From positions 73,373 through 137,372 of the forward strand of contig CAMDGQ010000001.1 of NCBI GenBank assembly GCA_945897955.1: DNA of 64,000 nucleotides, given 5' to 3'. The stretch is from Tepidiphilus sp. J10 (GTDB lineage: Bacteria; Pseudomonadota; Gammaproteobacteria; Burkholderiales; Thiobacillaceae). Of the stretch, positions 8,533 through 16,650 are shown in pieces. The position numbers and the translations under genes were made by a program. Under the pieces are notes generated by a model. That model saw only the letters and a list, made by a program, of their open reading frames with translations. It was not told the origin of the DNA and did no database searches. Within the stretch, counting starts at the first letter, position 1. Every line of letters starts with the position of its first letter.

Positions 8533-9447
8533 CTACGCCAACAGTCGGGTGAGCATTTCGGCCTGCTCGGCAAATTTCCTGGCGTTGGCCTTCTGCAACT
8601 GCCCGAGGTTTTGAATCTTCCAGCGGATACCGGGCAACTGGTCTAGGTGCTCGATTCCGAGCAAGGGCCATTCGGGCTGGTTGGCGACCAGAGAAAGTAG
8701 AAATCGGCGCTCTTCCGCGTCCAGGCCACTCTGCAGTTCGTGCATCATCTGCTCGCGTGCGGCGAGCAGTGTGGGCAGTTCCAGGGGATCGGACGTCATG
8801 CCCTTAAAGTTGCGTTCGTACTCCTGGCTGAGGTCTCTCAACGCAGGGAATAGAACCTCGTGCACAGGCCGGTTATGGCATGCCAGGTAGACGACGAACG
8901 CCCGCCGGATGCCTGGGCTTATTCCTTCATGTGCGAAGAGCTGCATCACGTCGAACAAGTCACGAGGATGCTGCCGGTCCATGGCTGCGACCAGCTTGCC
9001 GCCATACAGGTCCTCCAGCGATACAACCGGGATCTCCAGGTCGGCCAGCAGCACCTCGCGCGCTCTGGGTGTCAAAGTGGACTGACGAACTGGATGAACG
9101 GTGCCGCGCATCACGAAATTGACTTCAATCTTGACTTCGATGCCGCCGCGGCGCACCAGTAGCTTGGTCTCACCGGTATCTGCCATCATGGTCGTGCGGG
9201 TCTGGAAACCTCGTGCATTCAAGCGATCGGCGGAATGCCGGATAGCCGCATTGATGCACTCCAGTGCTCTGTCGCGCGGCAGATTGTGATCGATAAAAAC
9301 CAGGTCGAGATCGACTGACAGACGCGGCAGGTCGCGGATGAACATGTTGATCGCGGTTCCTCCTTTGAGCGCGAACACGCCGTCCGCAAATACGAACGGA
9401 GCGACCTGCGTCAGTAGGCGTGCGGTATCGAGGTAGATCTGGTTCAT
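8533..9447 (-). CDS. abiEii: AbiEii-type nucleotidyltransferase toxin
   Basis: 304 residues. The N-terminal nucleotidyltransferase signature is present: FALKGGTAINMF near residue 25 and SVDLDLVF near residue 44 give the GG...DxD metal-binding arrangement. LEDLYGGKLVAAMDRQHPRDLFDV, in the middle, is the conserved AbiEii block. These toxins add nucleotides to a target RNA and stop growth in phage infection (type IV toxin-antitoxin or abortive infection). It overlaps the antitoxin gene by 4 bases, the usual AbiE order of antitoxin first. Gene order, motifs and length all agree. Confidence 0.92.
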   Translation of the reverse strand: MNQIYLDTARLLTQVAPFVFADGVFALKGGTAINMFIRDLPRLSVDLDLVFIDHNLPRDRALECINAAIRHSADRLNARGFQTRTTMMADTGETKLLVRRGGIEVKIEVNFVMRGTVHPVRQSTLTPRAREVLLADLEIPVVSLEDLYGGKLVAAMDRQHPRDLFDVMQLFAHEGISPGIRRAFVVYLACHNRPVHEVLFPALRDLSQEYERNFKGMTSDPLELPTLLAAREQMMHELQSGLDAEERRFLLSLVANQPEWPLLGIEHLDQLPGIRWKIQNLGQLQKANARKFAEQAEMLTRLLA

Positions 9448-10181
9448 GGCTTAAGTACCAGCAGACCGTCGGAAGATCGTGCCACCCAGGGGCGATCGCT
9501 ACCGGTGGGCAGTTGGGCGGGATCCAGCTTTGCAGCCCAGGGCAGGGACAGCTCGCGACCGAGCTGCAGGCACAGCCGCACGGTCTTGATACTGGTACAG
9601 CGCTGCAGGAGTTCGCTCAAAACGTCGGCACGCAAGCTGTAGCTGCTTTCCGCGAGTTCCCGCGCCTCCTCCAGCGGTTGGCGCACACCGACTTCACTCA
9701 GTACCTCCAGTAGTGCACGCTCAGGCGCCGAAACTTGGGGCGCGTCATTGCGCTTTTCGAAGGGGCTGACATGGAGCAGGGCGTTGGGTTGTTCGTCGAA
9801 CAGACGCTTGCGGTGGTACTCGGCCGGGAAATGGCTAACGAACCAATCGGGCAAGCGTGCCGCTGTCCAACCATAAAGATGCAGAGTCGGCTGCTGGGAC
9901 AGGTAATGGCGAATGCCGTACCAGTCGAGCGCCGACTTGCCGCCTACGTGCAGACCTTCCATTTTTCGTTGCAGGAGGACTAGGCTCGGGTGAAGTGCCA
10001 GTGTTTCGTTGGGCCGACAATAAACCCCCCTGGCCAGCCGGGTGAGCCAGCCGGAGCGGGCATAGTGAACAGCGAGGTCGGCCGATATGCCCAGTGCGGC
10101 CAAATTGACCGACGTTAACGGGGTTCCAGCTGCCAGATGGGTGTAGAGATAATTTAGTTTGCTTCGATTAGTCGTAGTCAT
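9444..10181 (-). CDS. abiEi: AbiEi-type antitoxin and autorepressor
   Basis: 245 residues with an N-terminal winged helix (LNYLYTHLAAGTPLTSVNLAALG, then YARSGWLTRLARGVYCRP) and a larger C-terminal antitoxin domain. It begins at ATG 10181 and ends overlapping the toxin gene. AbiEi proteins neutralise the nucleotidyltransferase and bind inverted repeats in their own promoter through the N-terminal domain. Two such repeats are present here at 10171-10189 and 10238-10254. Confidence 0.92.
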   Translation of the reverse strand: MTTTNRSKLNYLYTHLAAGTPLTSVNLAALGISADLAVHYARSGWLTRLARGVYCRPNETLALHPSLVLLQRKMEGLHVGGKSALDWYGIRHYLSQQPTLHLYGWTAARLPDWFVSHFPAEYHRKRLFDEQPNALLHVSPFEKRNDAPQVSAPERALLEVLSEVGVRQPLEEARELAESSYSLRADVLSELLQRCTSIKTVRLCLQLGRELSLPWAAKLDPAQLPTGSDRPWVARSSDGLLVLKP

Positions 10182-10189
10182 GCTACGAC
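10171..10189. promoter_or_regulatory. AbiEi operator, inverted repeat 1 (overlaps the abiEi start codon)
   Basis: Arms GTCGTAG and CTACGAC with a 5-base spacer form a perfect palindrome. The antitoxin ATG (reverse of 10179-10181) lies in the spacer, so a bound repressor would also cover the start codon. Confidence 0.8.
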
Positions 10190-10237
10190 TATAACCACAT
10201 CAGAAAATAAATCCCAGACTTTGTTTTGTGAATGTTG

Positions 10238-10254
10238 TCGTAGTTAAACTACGA
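10238..10254. promoter_or_regulatory. AbiEi operator, inverted repeat 2
   Basis: Arms TCGTAG and CTACGA with a 5-base spacer, the same arms and spacing as repeat 1. The centres lie 66 bases apart, with the AT-rich probable promoter between them. Two repeats are the known arrangement for AbiEi negative autoregulation. Confidence 0.8.
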
Positions 10255-10625
10255 TATTCGTAACCATGCAAAGGTTATTCCAGGGTTGGGTCAAGTTGTC
10301 GTCCCCCCCTCTGGGAATGCAACCTTCTCGGAACGTGGAGGAATGGCAGTTAGATGGCTGGGAGCGGCCTAACGGGAAAGGCGAGCAGTCGGCGCCTCGC
10401 GACCCGTTGCCGTCATTCACTACCTCTGCGGATCAACGGCAGTTAACCAAGTGGGGCAGTCGCACGGCACAACCATTCATGGACAGCACGTTGACCTCAA
10501 GAGACGGTCGTGGAAATGCTGTCAGATCATTTGAAGGTCGACTTTGGGAAGCAGCGACCGCACAACGGCATGGCGACGGGGGCTGAAGGTGTTGGGGATC
10601 GTGGCAACCCAGTTCAGCTCGAATG
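10255..10625. other. Intergenic stretch without a supported gene
   Basis: About 370 bases between the AbiE operators and the ParDE operator. Short open frames are present on both strands, but none has a recognisable domain, a good ribosome site or protein-like composition. I see no terminator or repeat. Confidence 0.5.
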
Positions 10626-10646
10626 GTTTGCCAAACTTTGGCAAAC
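10626..10646. promoter_or_regulatory. ParDE operator palindrome
   Basis: Perfect 9-base arms GTTTGCCAA and TTGGCAAAC separated by 3 bases, ending 16 bases before the parD ATG. ParD antitoxins are ribbon-helix-helix repressors that bind such palindromes to control their own operon. Confidence 0.75.
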
Positions 10647-10662
10647 ATCCTAATGTGACGCC

Positions 10663-10902
10663 ATGACCACGATGAATATCTCCCTCCCTGACGCTCTCAA
10701 GTCCTTTGTGGACGAACAGGTCACCCAACGTGGCTATGGCACCAGCAGCGAGTATGTGCGCGAACTGATCCGCAAGGATCAGGACCGCACTCGACTGCGC
10801 GGACTGTTGCTGCAGGGCGCTGAGTCTGCTCCAGGAAAACCTGTGGACAAGATGTACTTTGACGACTTGCGAAATCGCGTCCACCGACGCGCTGCGGGGT
10901 GA
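10663..10902 (+). CDS. parD: ParD-family antitoxin
   Basis: 79 residues. The N-terminus MTTMNISLPDALKSFVDEQV is a ribbon-helix-helix DNA-binding domain, followed by GYGTSSEYVRELIRKDQ and RLRGLLLQGAES, the typical ParD (CC2985-type) pattern whose C-terminal helix wraps the toxin. It overlaps the next gene by four bases, the usual antitoxin-first order. It should neutralise the ParE toxin and repress the operon through the palindrome just upstream. Confidence 0.93.
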   Translation: MTTMNISLPDALKSFVDEQVTQRGYGTSSEYVRELIRKDQDRTRLRGLLLQGAESAPGKPVDKMYFDDLRNRVHRRAAG

Positions 10903-11246
10903 AGACCAAGCCCATCCTTCCGCGCGAGTCAGCCAGCCGGGACGTCGAAGATGCGGTCGATTACTACTTGAACGAGGCGGGCGAGCAGATTGCGCTCGGC
11001 TTCGTCGAGGCGCTGGAGCAAGCCTATCTTCACATTGCCAGCCAACCGGCCAGTGGGTCACCGCGCTATGCCCACGAACTGAATCTGCCCGTCCTGCGTT
11101 CCTGGCCCATGCAACGCTATCCCTACCTCATCTTCTACGTCGAACTGCCCAACCACATCGACATCTGGCGTGTACTGCATGGCCAGCGCGATATCCCTGT
11201 GTGGCTGCACGAAGACAACGACATCAGCCCGGATACGCCGCACTGA
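10899..11246 (+). CDS. parE: ParE-family toxin (RelE/ParE superfamily)
   Basis: 115 residues from GTG 10899. The family pattern is clear: RESASRDVEDAVDYYLNEAG, then FVEALEQAYLHIASQPASGSPRY, LPVLRSWPMQRYPYLIFY and a C-terminal VLHGQRDIP. ParE toxins poison DNA gyrase, so loss of the locus kills daughter cells; on an element this favours maintenance. It is co-transcribed and coupled with parD. Confidence 0.93.
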   Translation: MKTKPILPRESASRDVEDAVDYYLNEAGEQIALGFVEALEQAYLHIASQPASGSPRYAHELNLPVLRSWPMQRYPYLIFYVELPNHIDIWRVLHGQRDIPVWLHEDNDISPDTPH

Positions 11247-11627
11247 ACGCGATCTGACAGTCTTGTCGCTGCCAGTACCAGATAGTGGGTTTCTCGATTC
11301 TCTTGAAAGTGGCCATTCGTGAACGGCCGGTGTTAGGTAGAGTCGGAGGCACTTCAGACCGAGGTGTATGAATTGGATTCGCGGCAGGTTTCCGAGTGAA
11401 GCAGCCATTCCAGGGCAGCTATCCGGTTTGAACGTATTTCCGCAACTGGCCGAGAGCTTCCGATCACTGGCCAACCCTGGAAGTCTGTTTCTTGCTGCAC
11501 TGCGGACTGACAAAGGGAAGGCACAGACTGCCTGGCACGGGCAAAGCTCCGGGAGCACAAACGTTTCACAGCTCAATCATCCACACTCGCTGCGGCTGAT
11601 CGTCAGAAGTGATCAGGGGTTTCGGTT
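11247..11627. other. Intergenic stretch without a supported gene
   Basis: About 380 bases after parE. Several short open frames overlap on both strands, but none has a convincing domain or ribosome site. It leads directly into the decayed sel1 remnant and the second 32-bp repeat. Confidence 0.45.
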
Positions 11628-11768
11628 GCCTTGATCCGATGTCGAATTCCGATATCTGATTACGATATCTGTTTTCTGCTTCGGTATTCCGATCAGCGTG
11701 TCAGTTTCGCCAACGTGCCTACATCGTCAGGGAGCACCCCGCCAGGGTCGCTGGCCGAGCCACATCGA
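11628..11768 (-). pseudogene. Decayed 3' end of a sel1-repeat gene (copy of 31740-31880)
   Basis: This stretch aligns with the downstream flank and last 25 or so codons of the intact sel1-type gene at 31806-32708. Shared blocks include GTCAGTTTCGCCAA, CCCCGCCAGG and CGAGCCACATCG. Read on the minus strand the conserved part still gives MWLG before diverging. Similarity stops abruptly at about 11766, just before the second 32-bp repeat, so this looks like a recombination scar rather than a working gene. Confidence 0.65.
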
Positions 11769-11774
11769 CGAGGC

Positions 11775-11806
11775 CGTTCGCCAGGGCGCGATCCTGGAGG
11801 CGCAAG
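11775..11806. repeat. 32-bp direct repeat, copy 2
   Basis: Matches 6329-6360 at 30 of 32 bases in the same orientation. It lies immediately after the sel1 remnant. Together the copies flank a 5.4-kb segment holding the unknown gene pair, AbiE and ParDE. Confidence 0.7.
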
Positions 11807-11842
11807 GCCCACCTCTACGAAGTTGGCGGTGGCGGTCAGTCG

Positions 11843-12403
11843 TTAGTCCAGAGCATGTGCAAGCGAGATGCGCCGGTTGACGTGATCGATGCCGATTATG
11901 CGAACCCGAAGGCTGCACTCGGGAGAAACCCCCATGCCGGATGGCAATTCTTGGCCCAGGACAAGCATTTCGCTTACATGCAGCAAGCCCCGCACGCCCG
12001 GGGCGATTTCCACAAACGCTCCATAGCCCATGTTTTTCTTGACCGTGCCGAGGTAGACATCGCCTACCCGTGCGGTTAGCACGAACGCATCCTGCGGATT
12101 TGGCAGCAGGGCACGCCGGGAAACGCTCATCCGCTTACGTTCAGGATTGATGCTGACAATCCTGACGTTGATCTCTTCCCCATTCCGCAGCGATTCCATC
12201 GGGTCGACACTGGTCCAGTCGATTTCCTTTCTGTGCAACAGGGCCACGATCCCGCTTCCAAGTTCCACCAGAAACCCGTATGCGATTCGACCCACGACAA
12301 TTGCTTTGACGTCCTGCCCAACCTGATATTCATCCGTGATGGTCAGCCAGGGGCCGAACCATCCACAGTAGGACAGAGCAGGGGGGCTGCGATGGGAGGG
12401 CAT
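11843..12403 (-). CDS. Two-domain S1 RNA-binding protein
   Basis: About 186 residues from ATG 12403 (an upstream in-frame start at 12484 exists, and the ribosome site is unclear). Two S1 beta-barrel domains are visible. The first is around QVGQDVKAIVVGRIAYGFLVE with ALLHRKEI and a closing INPERKRMSVS. The second is around VGDVYLGTVKKNMGYGAFVE with GLLHVSEM and a closing IDHVNRRISLA. S1 domains bind RNA; two-domain versions resemble parts of ribosomal protein S1 or small translation regulators. It lies downstream of umuC on the same strand, with a gap of about 200 bases. Confidence 0.82.
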   Translation of the reverse strand: MPSHRSPPALSYCGWFGPWLTITDEYQVGQDVKAIVVGRIAYGFLVELGSGIVALLHRKEIDWTSVDPMESLRNGEEINVRIVSINPERKRMSVSRRALLPNPQDAFVLTARVGDVYLGTVKKNMGYGAFVEIAPGVRGLLHVSEMLVLGQELPSGMGVSPECSLRVRIIGIDHVNRRISLAHALD

Positions 12404-12600
12404 GTCAATAATTGGGGCTGGGCGTGTCCGCCTCACAACAACCGTTCTTGCTGGCCGGAATGGGGGACCATTTTCTTTAACCACGCTTTGGTTGGATTTT
12501 ATCCCCCGATTCCACCCGCTTTACCGCCCGGTTTATCTCCCGCTCGGGTTATCAGATGTCTCATCTCAGGCTTCCCCTCTCCCCCGTGAAAAATGAACGA

Positions 12601-13884
12601 TCAAATGGCTCGAGCGATTGGTATTTCCGCCAGGCAGGTCGTGAATGAGGGGGACCGTCTGCCGGCACGCATTTTCCAGTGCTGATCGAGGCCTTCGGCC
12701 GCCAGCCTGATGGTGCCGCGACCGTAGGCCTGGTTGATGCGGTCCACGGCATGCATCAAGTTCTTGCTGCGGGTCATGCCGACAGTGTCATCGAAAAGTG
12801 TGGGCATGCGTTGTGTGGCCGCGATGATCTCGGTGAGCATGACGCCGGTCTTGGCATAGGCGAATCCGGGTCGATAGAGCCGGCGCAGCACAATGATCGC
12901 GGCGGCAACCAGTCGGCGTGTGTCATCCGTTGGTTCAGCCAGCGGCAGGATCATGCCATGGCTGTACTGCGGATCCCGTTCCTTGAACGGATTCGTGCGA
13001 ACGTAGACTTGTACTGCGCCGGCCAGGGAATGTTGGCGGCGAAGTTTTTCTGCCGCGCGGCTCATGTAGCTCGCCACCGATTCCGCGAGTTCATCCAGGG
13101 CAAAGACGGGTCTGCCAAAGGATCGGGACGACATGATCTGCTTTTTGGCCGGGGCCATTTCTTCCAGAGCCAGGCAGGGCTCGCCATTGAGTTCCGCCAC
13201 GGTGCGCTCCATCACCACGGAGAACTGCTTTCGAATCATCTTCGGCGAGGCCTGCCGCAAATCGCGTACCGTGAGTATGCCGATCTGTTGCAGATGGGCG
13301 GAGTGGCGACAACCCACGCCCCACACTTCGCTTACCGGTAGCTCACCCATCAGCGCATCGATTTCGTCCGTGCTGAGGTCGTTGTAATTGCACACGCCGT
13401 CGAACTGCGGGCGTTTCTTGGCGACATGGTTGACCAGCTTGGCGAGGGTTTTGGTCGGGGCGATGCCGACGCATACCGGCAGGCCGACCCAGCGCTTGAT
13501 CGCGCTCCGCATCTCCTGGCCATAGCGGGTGAATCCCCGCCGCTCAAAACCGGCCAGGTCGAGAAAGCACTCGTCGATCGAGTACACCTCCTGGCTGGGC
13601 GAGAACGAGGCGAGAATAGCCATCACCCGGTTGCTCATGTCGGCATAGAGTGCGTAGTTGCTGGAAAACGCGATGATGCCGTGACGCTTGGCCAGTCCTT
13701 CGATCTGGAACCAGGGCACGCCCATCTTGATGCCCAGGTCCTTGGCCTCTTGCGAGCGTGCCACGACACAGCCGTCGTTGTTGGACAGCACCACGAGTGG
13801 CTTGCCTTCCAGCGTCGGATTAAATACCCGCTCGCAGGAGGCGTAGAAATTGTTGCAGTCGATCAGCGCGAGGTTTCTGGGCAT
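12601..13884 (-). CDS. umuC: Y-family DNA polymerase V catalytic subunit UmuC
   Basis: About 427 residues from ATG 13884, overlapping the end of umuD. The Y-family catalytic core is intact: [15 protein letters not shown] near residue 7 with the first metal-binding aspartate, [10 protein letters not shown] near residue 100 with the SxDE pair, and helix-hairpin-helix residues near [17 protein letters not shown]. UmuC with two processed UmuD subunits performs error-prone lesion bypass in the SOS response. The gene order LexA-like, umuD, umuC on one strand makes a self-contained mutagenesis module of the kind often carried by plasmids and ICEs. Confidence 0.95.
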   Translation of the reverse strand: MPRNLALIDCNNFYASCERVFNPTLEGKPLVVLSNNDGCVVARSQEAKDLGIKMGVPWFQIEGLAKRHGIIAFSSNYALYADMSNRVMAILASFSPSQEVYSIDECFLDLAGFERRGFTRYGQEMRSAIKRWVGLPVCVGIAPTKTLAKLVNHVAKKRPQFDGVCNYNDLSTDEIDALMGELPVSEVWGVGCRHSAHLQQIGILTVRDLRQASPKMIRKQFSVVMERTVAELNGEPCLALEEMAPAKKQIMSSRSFGRPVFALDELAESVASYMSRAAEKLRRQHSLAGAVQVYVRTNPFKERDPQYSHGMILPLAEPTDDTRRLVAAAIIVLRRLYRPGFAYAKTGVMLTEIIAATQRMPTLFDDTVGMTRSKNLMHAVDRINQAYGRGTIRLAAEGLDQHWKMRAGRRSPSFTTCLAEIPIARAI

Positions 13885-14357
13885 GACCACACCTGATGAA
13901 TCGACCAGCGCACCACACCCCAAACCGTCAGTGTCTGCTCCTCGCCGACAAAGATGTCGGAATGCGTGGCACTGCCGGAGCGCAGCAGCACCCCCTCCGG
14001 AATACGGCAGAGTTGCTTGACGGTGAAATCGCCGTCCACGACTGCAATCACCACGCTGCGGTCAACAGCATCGATGGCTCGGTCCACCACCAGCAAGTCG
14101 CCATGGTGGATGCCGAATCCGACCATCGAATCTCCCGCCACGCGCACGAAGAAAGTCGCCTCTTTGTGGGCGATCAGGTACTCGTTAAGATCGATGCGTT
14201 CCTCGGCATGGTCGTCGGCGGGGGAAGGGAACCCGGCAGGCACCGATGTCGCCAAGATGGGGATACCCGGCAACGGCACCACGGATAGTGGCTCGTCGAG
14301 AGAGAATGGGGCGCCTCGGGGGACCAATCGGCCCCCCGCATGAAAGCAGGAACTCAT
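13863..14357 (-). CDS. umuD: UmuD, self-cleaving subunit of DNA polymerase V
   Basis: 164 residues from ATG 14357. The cleavage site AGFPSPA lies at residues 41-42 (Ala-Gly), the catalytic serine is S77 in GDSM and the general-base lysine is K114 in FTVKQL, so the serine-lysine dyad is complete. RecA-stimulated cleavage yields the active form that pairs with UmuC. The N-terminal arm is about 17 residues longer than in the E. coli chromosome-encoded protein. It starts about 10 bases after the LexA-like gene ends and overlaps umuC. Confidence 0.95.
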   Translation of the reverse strand: MSSCFHAGGRLVPRGAPFSLDEPLSVVPLPGIPILATSVPAGFPSPADDHAEERIDLNEYLIAHKEATFFVRVAGDSMVGFGIHHGDLLVVDRAIDAVDRSVVIAVVDGDFTVKQLCRIPEGVLLRSGSATHSDIFVGEEQTLTVWGVVRWSIHQVWSCPETSR

Positions 14358-14367
14358 GGCCGCTGGG

Positions 14368-14958
14368 TTAGCTTTGGAATCGTCGGACCAGGCCGACCAT
14401 GACACCGAAGATTTCCAGATCGGCCTCGGGAACAATGAGGGGGTAAGACGTGTTGTGCGGCTTGAGCGCGAAGCGGCCCTGTTCCAGAACCAGTTCCTTC
14501 AGCGTGTAGTCGCCATCGACGATGGCCACAACGAAGTCACCGACATTGGCTTCGGAACCCTGCTCGATGATCGCCAGATCGCCGTCGTCGATGTGCGCAT
14601 TGGACATGGAATCGCCGCGCACCGGAACCAGCACAGTTCGCGAAGGTTCTCGCACCAGATATTCGTCGAAGTAGAACGGCGTGGTACTGACATCCCTGGC
14701 CATAGCCGGCATGCCAGCACGAACAACATCCTCGCTCAGTACATGTTCAAAGAAGCGCCGACCGGGAATCCAGGCATCATCATCCGGGGTGCGCTCGACA
14801 AATCCGTGCTTCTCCAGCCGCTCCATGAACTTGCGCGCGGACGCCTTGGAAGTGCCGATCAACTCGCCGATCCGTGGATTGGAAGGGATGCGACGTGACT
14901 CGGAATAAAAGTCCCGTAGCTTCGCAAGGTGTTCTGGATCACGATTGGGTGTGGGCAT
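14368..14958 (-). CDS. LexA-like S24 repressor
   Basis: 196 residues. The N-terminal half (about 1-65) is a winged helix (ASARKFMERLEKHGFVER). The C-terminal half is an S24 autoproteolysis domain with an Ala81-Gly82 cleavage site (RAGMPA), S117 in GDSM and K154 in YTLKEL. It should therefore fall apart on RecA activation, like LexA. It is the first gene of the repressor-umuD-umuC unit, and a 17-bp palindrome sits just upstream. The element thus carries its own damage-responsive switch. Host LexA has a different N-terminal signature, so this is an element-specific paralogue, not the chromosomal gene. Confidence 0.9.
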   Translation of the reverse strand: MPTPNRDPEHLAKLRDFYSESRRIPSNPRIGELIGTSKASARKFMERLEKHGFVERTPDDDAWIPGRRFFEHVLSEDVVRAGMPAMARDVSTTPFYFDEYLVREPSRTVLVPVRGDSMSNAHIDDGDLAIIEQGSEANVGDFVVAIVDGDYTLKELVLEQGRFALKPHNTSYPLIVPEADLEIFGVMVGLVRRFQS

Positions 14959-14972
14959 GGTTCACGCTGATG

Positions 14973-14989
14973 GGTTCCATATGGAATCC
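14973..14989. promoter_or_regulatory. Operator palindrome of the LexA-like repressor
   Basis: GGTTCCATATGGAATCC is a near-perfect palindrome (one mismatched pair) ending 15 bases before the repressor ATG. It differs from the E. coli LexA box (CTG...CAG), which fits a repressor with its own specificity. Confidence 0.75.
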
Positions 14990-15032
14990 ATCATAGTTAC
15001 CGCAGGGAACCCAGTCAATCGAATGCTGAAGC

Positions 15033-15593
15033 CTATTCGTAGTCGTCGGCTTCGATTTTCTGGACAGCTGAGTTGTGTATCAGCGCGATGACACCCTCGG
15101 AGATTTCCTGATTGATGTCGTCGGGGATGGCCAGCGCTTCACACAATCGGTTAAGTGCCGTGAAATGGCGGGTAAGGGAACGTTCCATCTGTTCTAGGTC
15201 GACGGACGCGACGCCGGGAATGACCTCGATTGTGTCGCAGAGGCAGCTTTCCAGAATCTTGATCGAGTCATCTGCCTGGGAGAGGAAGAAAAACCAGTAG
15301 ACCCATTGGTCGTCCAGCATCTTAATATAGCGCCTCACCTCGGGGACTTCAAACAGTTCGCGGGCATCGTCGTTGTAGCCGTCGACGATCAGGCTCACCC
15401 GTCCCATGAATTCCAGCGCGTGATCGGGATTGGCAACGATATGCTGCAGGAACGCCATCGGTTCTTGCGTATCACCCGATTCGACCTGCTGGCGCGAGAG
15501 GACCAGGTAGACCGGTTCCTGGATGGCGGGGCGGAAATCGAGTCGAGGCATGCAATGTGGGCTCAGTGCATCGTTTGGTACGGTGACAGACAA
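15033..15593 (-). CDS. Crr6-like domain protein of unknown role
   Basis: Up to 186 residues; TTG 15593 follows the gloA stop directly and has a GGAAAG ribosome site, while ATG 15551 is the alternative. The centre, with LIVDGYNDDARELFEVPEVRRYI followed by WVYWFFFLSQ, matches bacterial proteins annotated as chlororespiratory reduction 6 domain proteins. In plants Crr6 helps assemble a chloroplast NDH complex; the bacterial role is not known. The assignment is from motif memory and should be checked. Confidence 0.55.
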   Translation of the reverse strand: MSVTVPNDALSPHCMPRLDFRPAIQEPVYLVLSRQQVESGDTQEPMAFLQHIVANPDHALEFMGRVSLIVDGYNDDARELFEVPEVRRYIKMLDDQWVYWFFFLSQADDSIKILESCLCDTIEVIPGVASVDLEQMERSLTRHFTALNRLCEALAIPDDINQEISEGVIALIHNSAVQKIEADDYE

Positions 15594-15980
15594 TTACCCG
15601 CGCTTTCCAATCAACTCGATGTAATAACCATCTGGGTCGGCGACGAAGGCGATGATTGTGGTACCAGCATTCATCGGACCGGCTTCGCGAACCACAGTAC
15701 CGCCACGGCGCTTGATTTCAGCAAACGCAGCGTAGACATCGTCCACCTCGATGGCGATGTGGCCGAACCCCTTGCCCAGGTCGTAGTGGTCGACGCCCCA
15801 GTTGTAGGTCAGCTCGATAACCGTGTTTTCCTTCTCGATCCCATAACCAACGAAAGCGAGGGTGAACTTGCCTTCGGGGTAGTCCTGGCGCCGTAGCAGC
15901 TGCATGCCCAGAACTTCGGTGTAAAAAGCGATGGCGCGGTCGAGGTCGCCAGTGCGGAGCATGGTGTGGAGTAGGCGCAT
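15594..15980 (-). CDS. gloA: Lactoylglutathione lyase (glyoxalase I)
   Basis: 128 residues from ATG 15980, the usual length for the nickel/zinc-type bacterial enzyme. The four metal ligands are present: H5 (LLHTML), E56 (VIELTYNWG), H74 (GFGHIAIEV) and E122 ([10 protein letters not shown]). It converts the hemithioacetal of methylglyoxal and glutathione to lactoylglutathione. It is normally a chromosomal housekeeping gene, so its place among SOS cargo is unusual. An upstream in-frame start at 16091 would add unrelated residues and run through a terminator hairpin, so I rejected it. Confidence 0.95.
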   Translation of the reverse strand: MRLLHTMLRTGDLDRAIAFYTEVLGMQLLRRQDYPEGKFTLAFVGYGIEKENTVIELTYNWGVDHYDLGKGFGHIAIEVDDVYAAFAEIKRRGGTVVREAGPMNAGTTIIAFVADPDGYYIELIGKRG

Positions 15981-16065
15981 AGCAGTTTCTTTGGAGTCAG
16001 ATGCACCATTGTTGCCTCCGGCCATCGTGGCGTCCATCTCCGAAAATACTTCGACCGACACATAA

Positions 16066-16093
16066 TAATGAGGCAGCCGAAGCTGCCTCATTA
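16066..16093. terminator. Hairpin between the small basic protein gene and gloA
   Basis: A perfect 12-bp stem (TAATGAGGCAGC with its complement) around a CGAA loop. The AT-rich outer stem could terminate in either direction. It separates the transcript of 16099-16284 from gloA. Confidence 0.75.
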
Positions 16094-16098
16094 CCTAA

Positions 16099-16284
16099 TT
16101 ACCGCTTACTGTCTGGAGTGACCTTCAGCGGTTTCCAACCATGCCCAGGGGCTGTAGTGGGAGGTAGTGGCTTGTGATCAGACACCGTCGCGAAGTTTGG
16201 CTTTGCGCCGCCCTTCGGGCCGACCTCCTGATAAATACCACCTTGGTTTCCGGTACTTGTACCGGGTTTCTTGGGTGCTGCCAT
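16099..16284 (-). CDS. Small basic protein, YjzC-like
   Basis: 61 residues, glycine-, proline- and lysine-rich, with the pattern KPGTSTGNQGGIYQEVGPKGG and a basic tail. This resembles YjzC-type small proteins (KPG....GxYxEVG...G). There is a good ribosome site (GGAAAGGAATT) before ATG 16284. The function of this family is unknown. It ends just before a strong hairpin and so is probably a single-gene transcript. Confidence 0.6.
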   Translation of the reverse strand: MAAPKKPGTSTGNQGGIYQEVGPKGGAKPNFATVSDHKPLPPTTAPGHGWKPLKVTPDSKR

Positions 16285-16357
16285 AGTTAATTCCTTTCAA
16301 GGAAAAAACAGTGAACTCCGACCATCAAAAAGCCCCGATAAAAGGAATTTGGTTGAA
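16285..16357. other. Divergent upstream region of the YjzC-like gene
   Basis: Short AT-rich stretch that probably holds the minus-strand promoter of the YjzC-like gene and perhaps a plus-strand promoter for the structured region that follows. No convincing consensus boxes were seen. Confidence 0.35.
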
Positions 16358-16480
16358 ATCCTCAAAGGTAAAGGATTAGCATCCGCACCCCTTGTGATCA
16401 ACACGAGGCGGTGGAACCTGTCGGAAGAAAAGGTTCTACCAAAGCCGTTCGAGGTTGCTGCCTTGAGCGGCTTTTTCTTT
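16358..16480 (+). ncRNA. Candidate structured small RNA with terminator
   Basis: Three hairpins follow each other on the plus strand: ATCCT/AGGAT at 16358-16376, GTGGAACCT/AGGTTCTAC at 16411-16439 (one G-U pair), and a GCCG...CGGC stem ending in a T-rich run at 16441-16480 that looks like a rho-independent terminator. No open reading frame explains them. This could be a small RNA or just the end of an unseen transcript. Confidence 0.35.
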
Positions 16481-16650
16481 GCTCTTGATTAGCACTTTCC
16501 CATCGAGAGTGCCAGCAATATAACACTAAATATGTGGTCATAACCTCAAGTAATGCAACACATCTAGTAAATTCCATGCATCTGACATGGATTCAGGCTG
16601 TTGATTCGCACCCCATCCACATCTGTATTGCCTAAGACAAACTCACGATT
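16481..16650. other. Intergenic stretch after the hairpin cluster
   Basis: AT-rich, no gene and no clear repeat. It ends at the xseB stop codon on the minus strand. Confidence 0.5.

Noticed and set aside
10266-10586. Plus-strand frame of 106 codons between AbiE and ParDE
   Set aside because: Low-complexity composition and no family match. It lies outside any operon and ends near the ParD operator.
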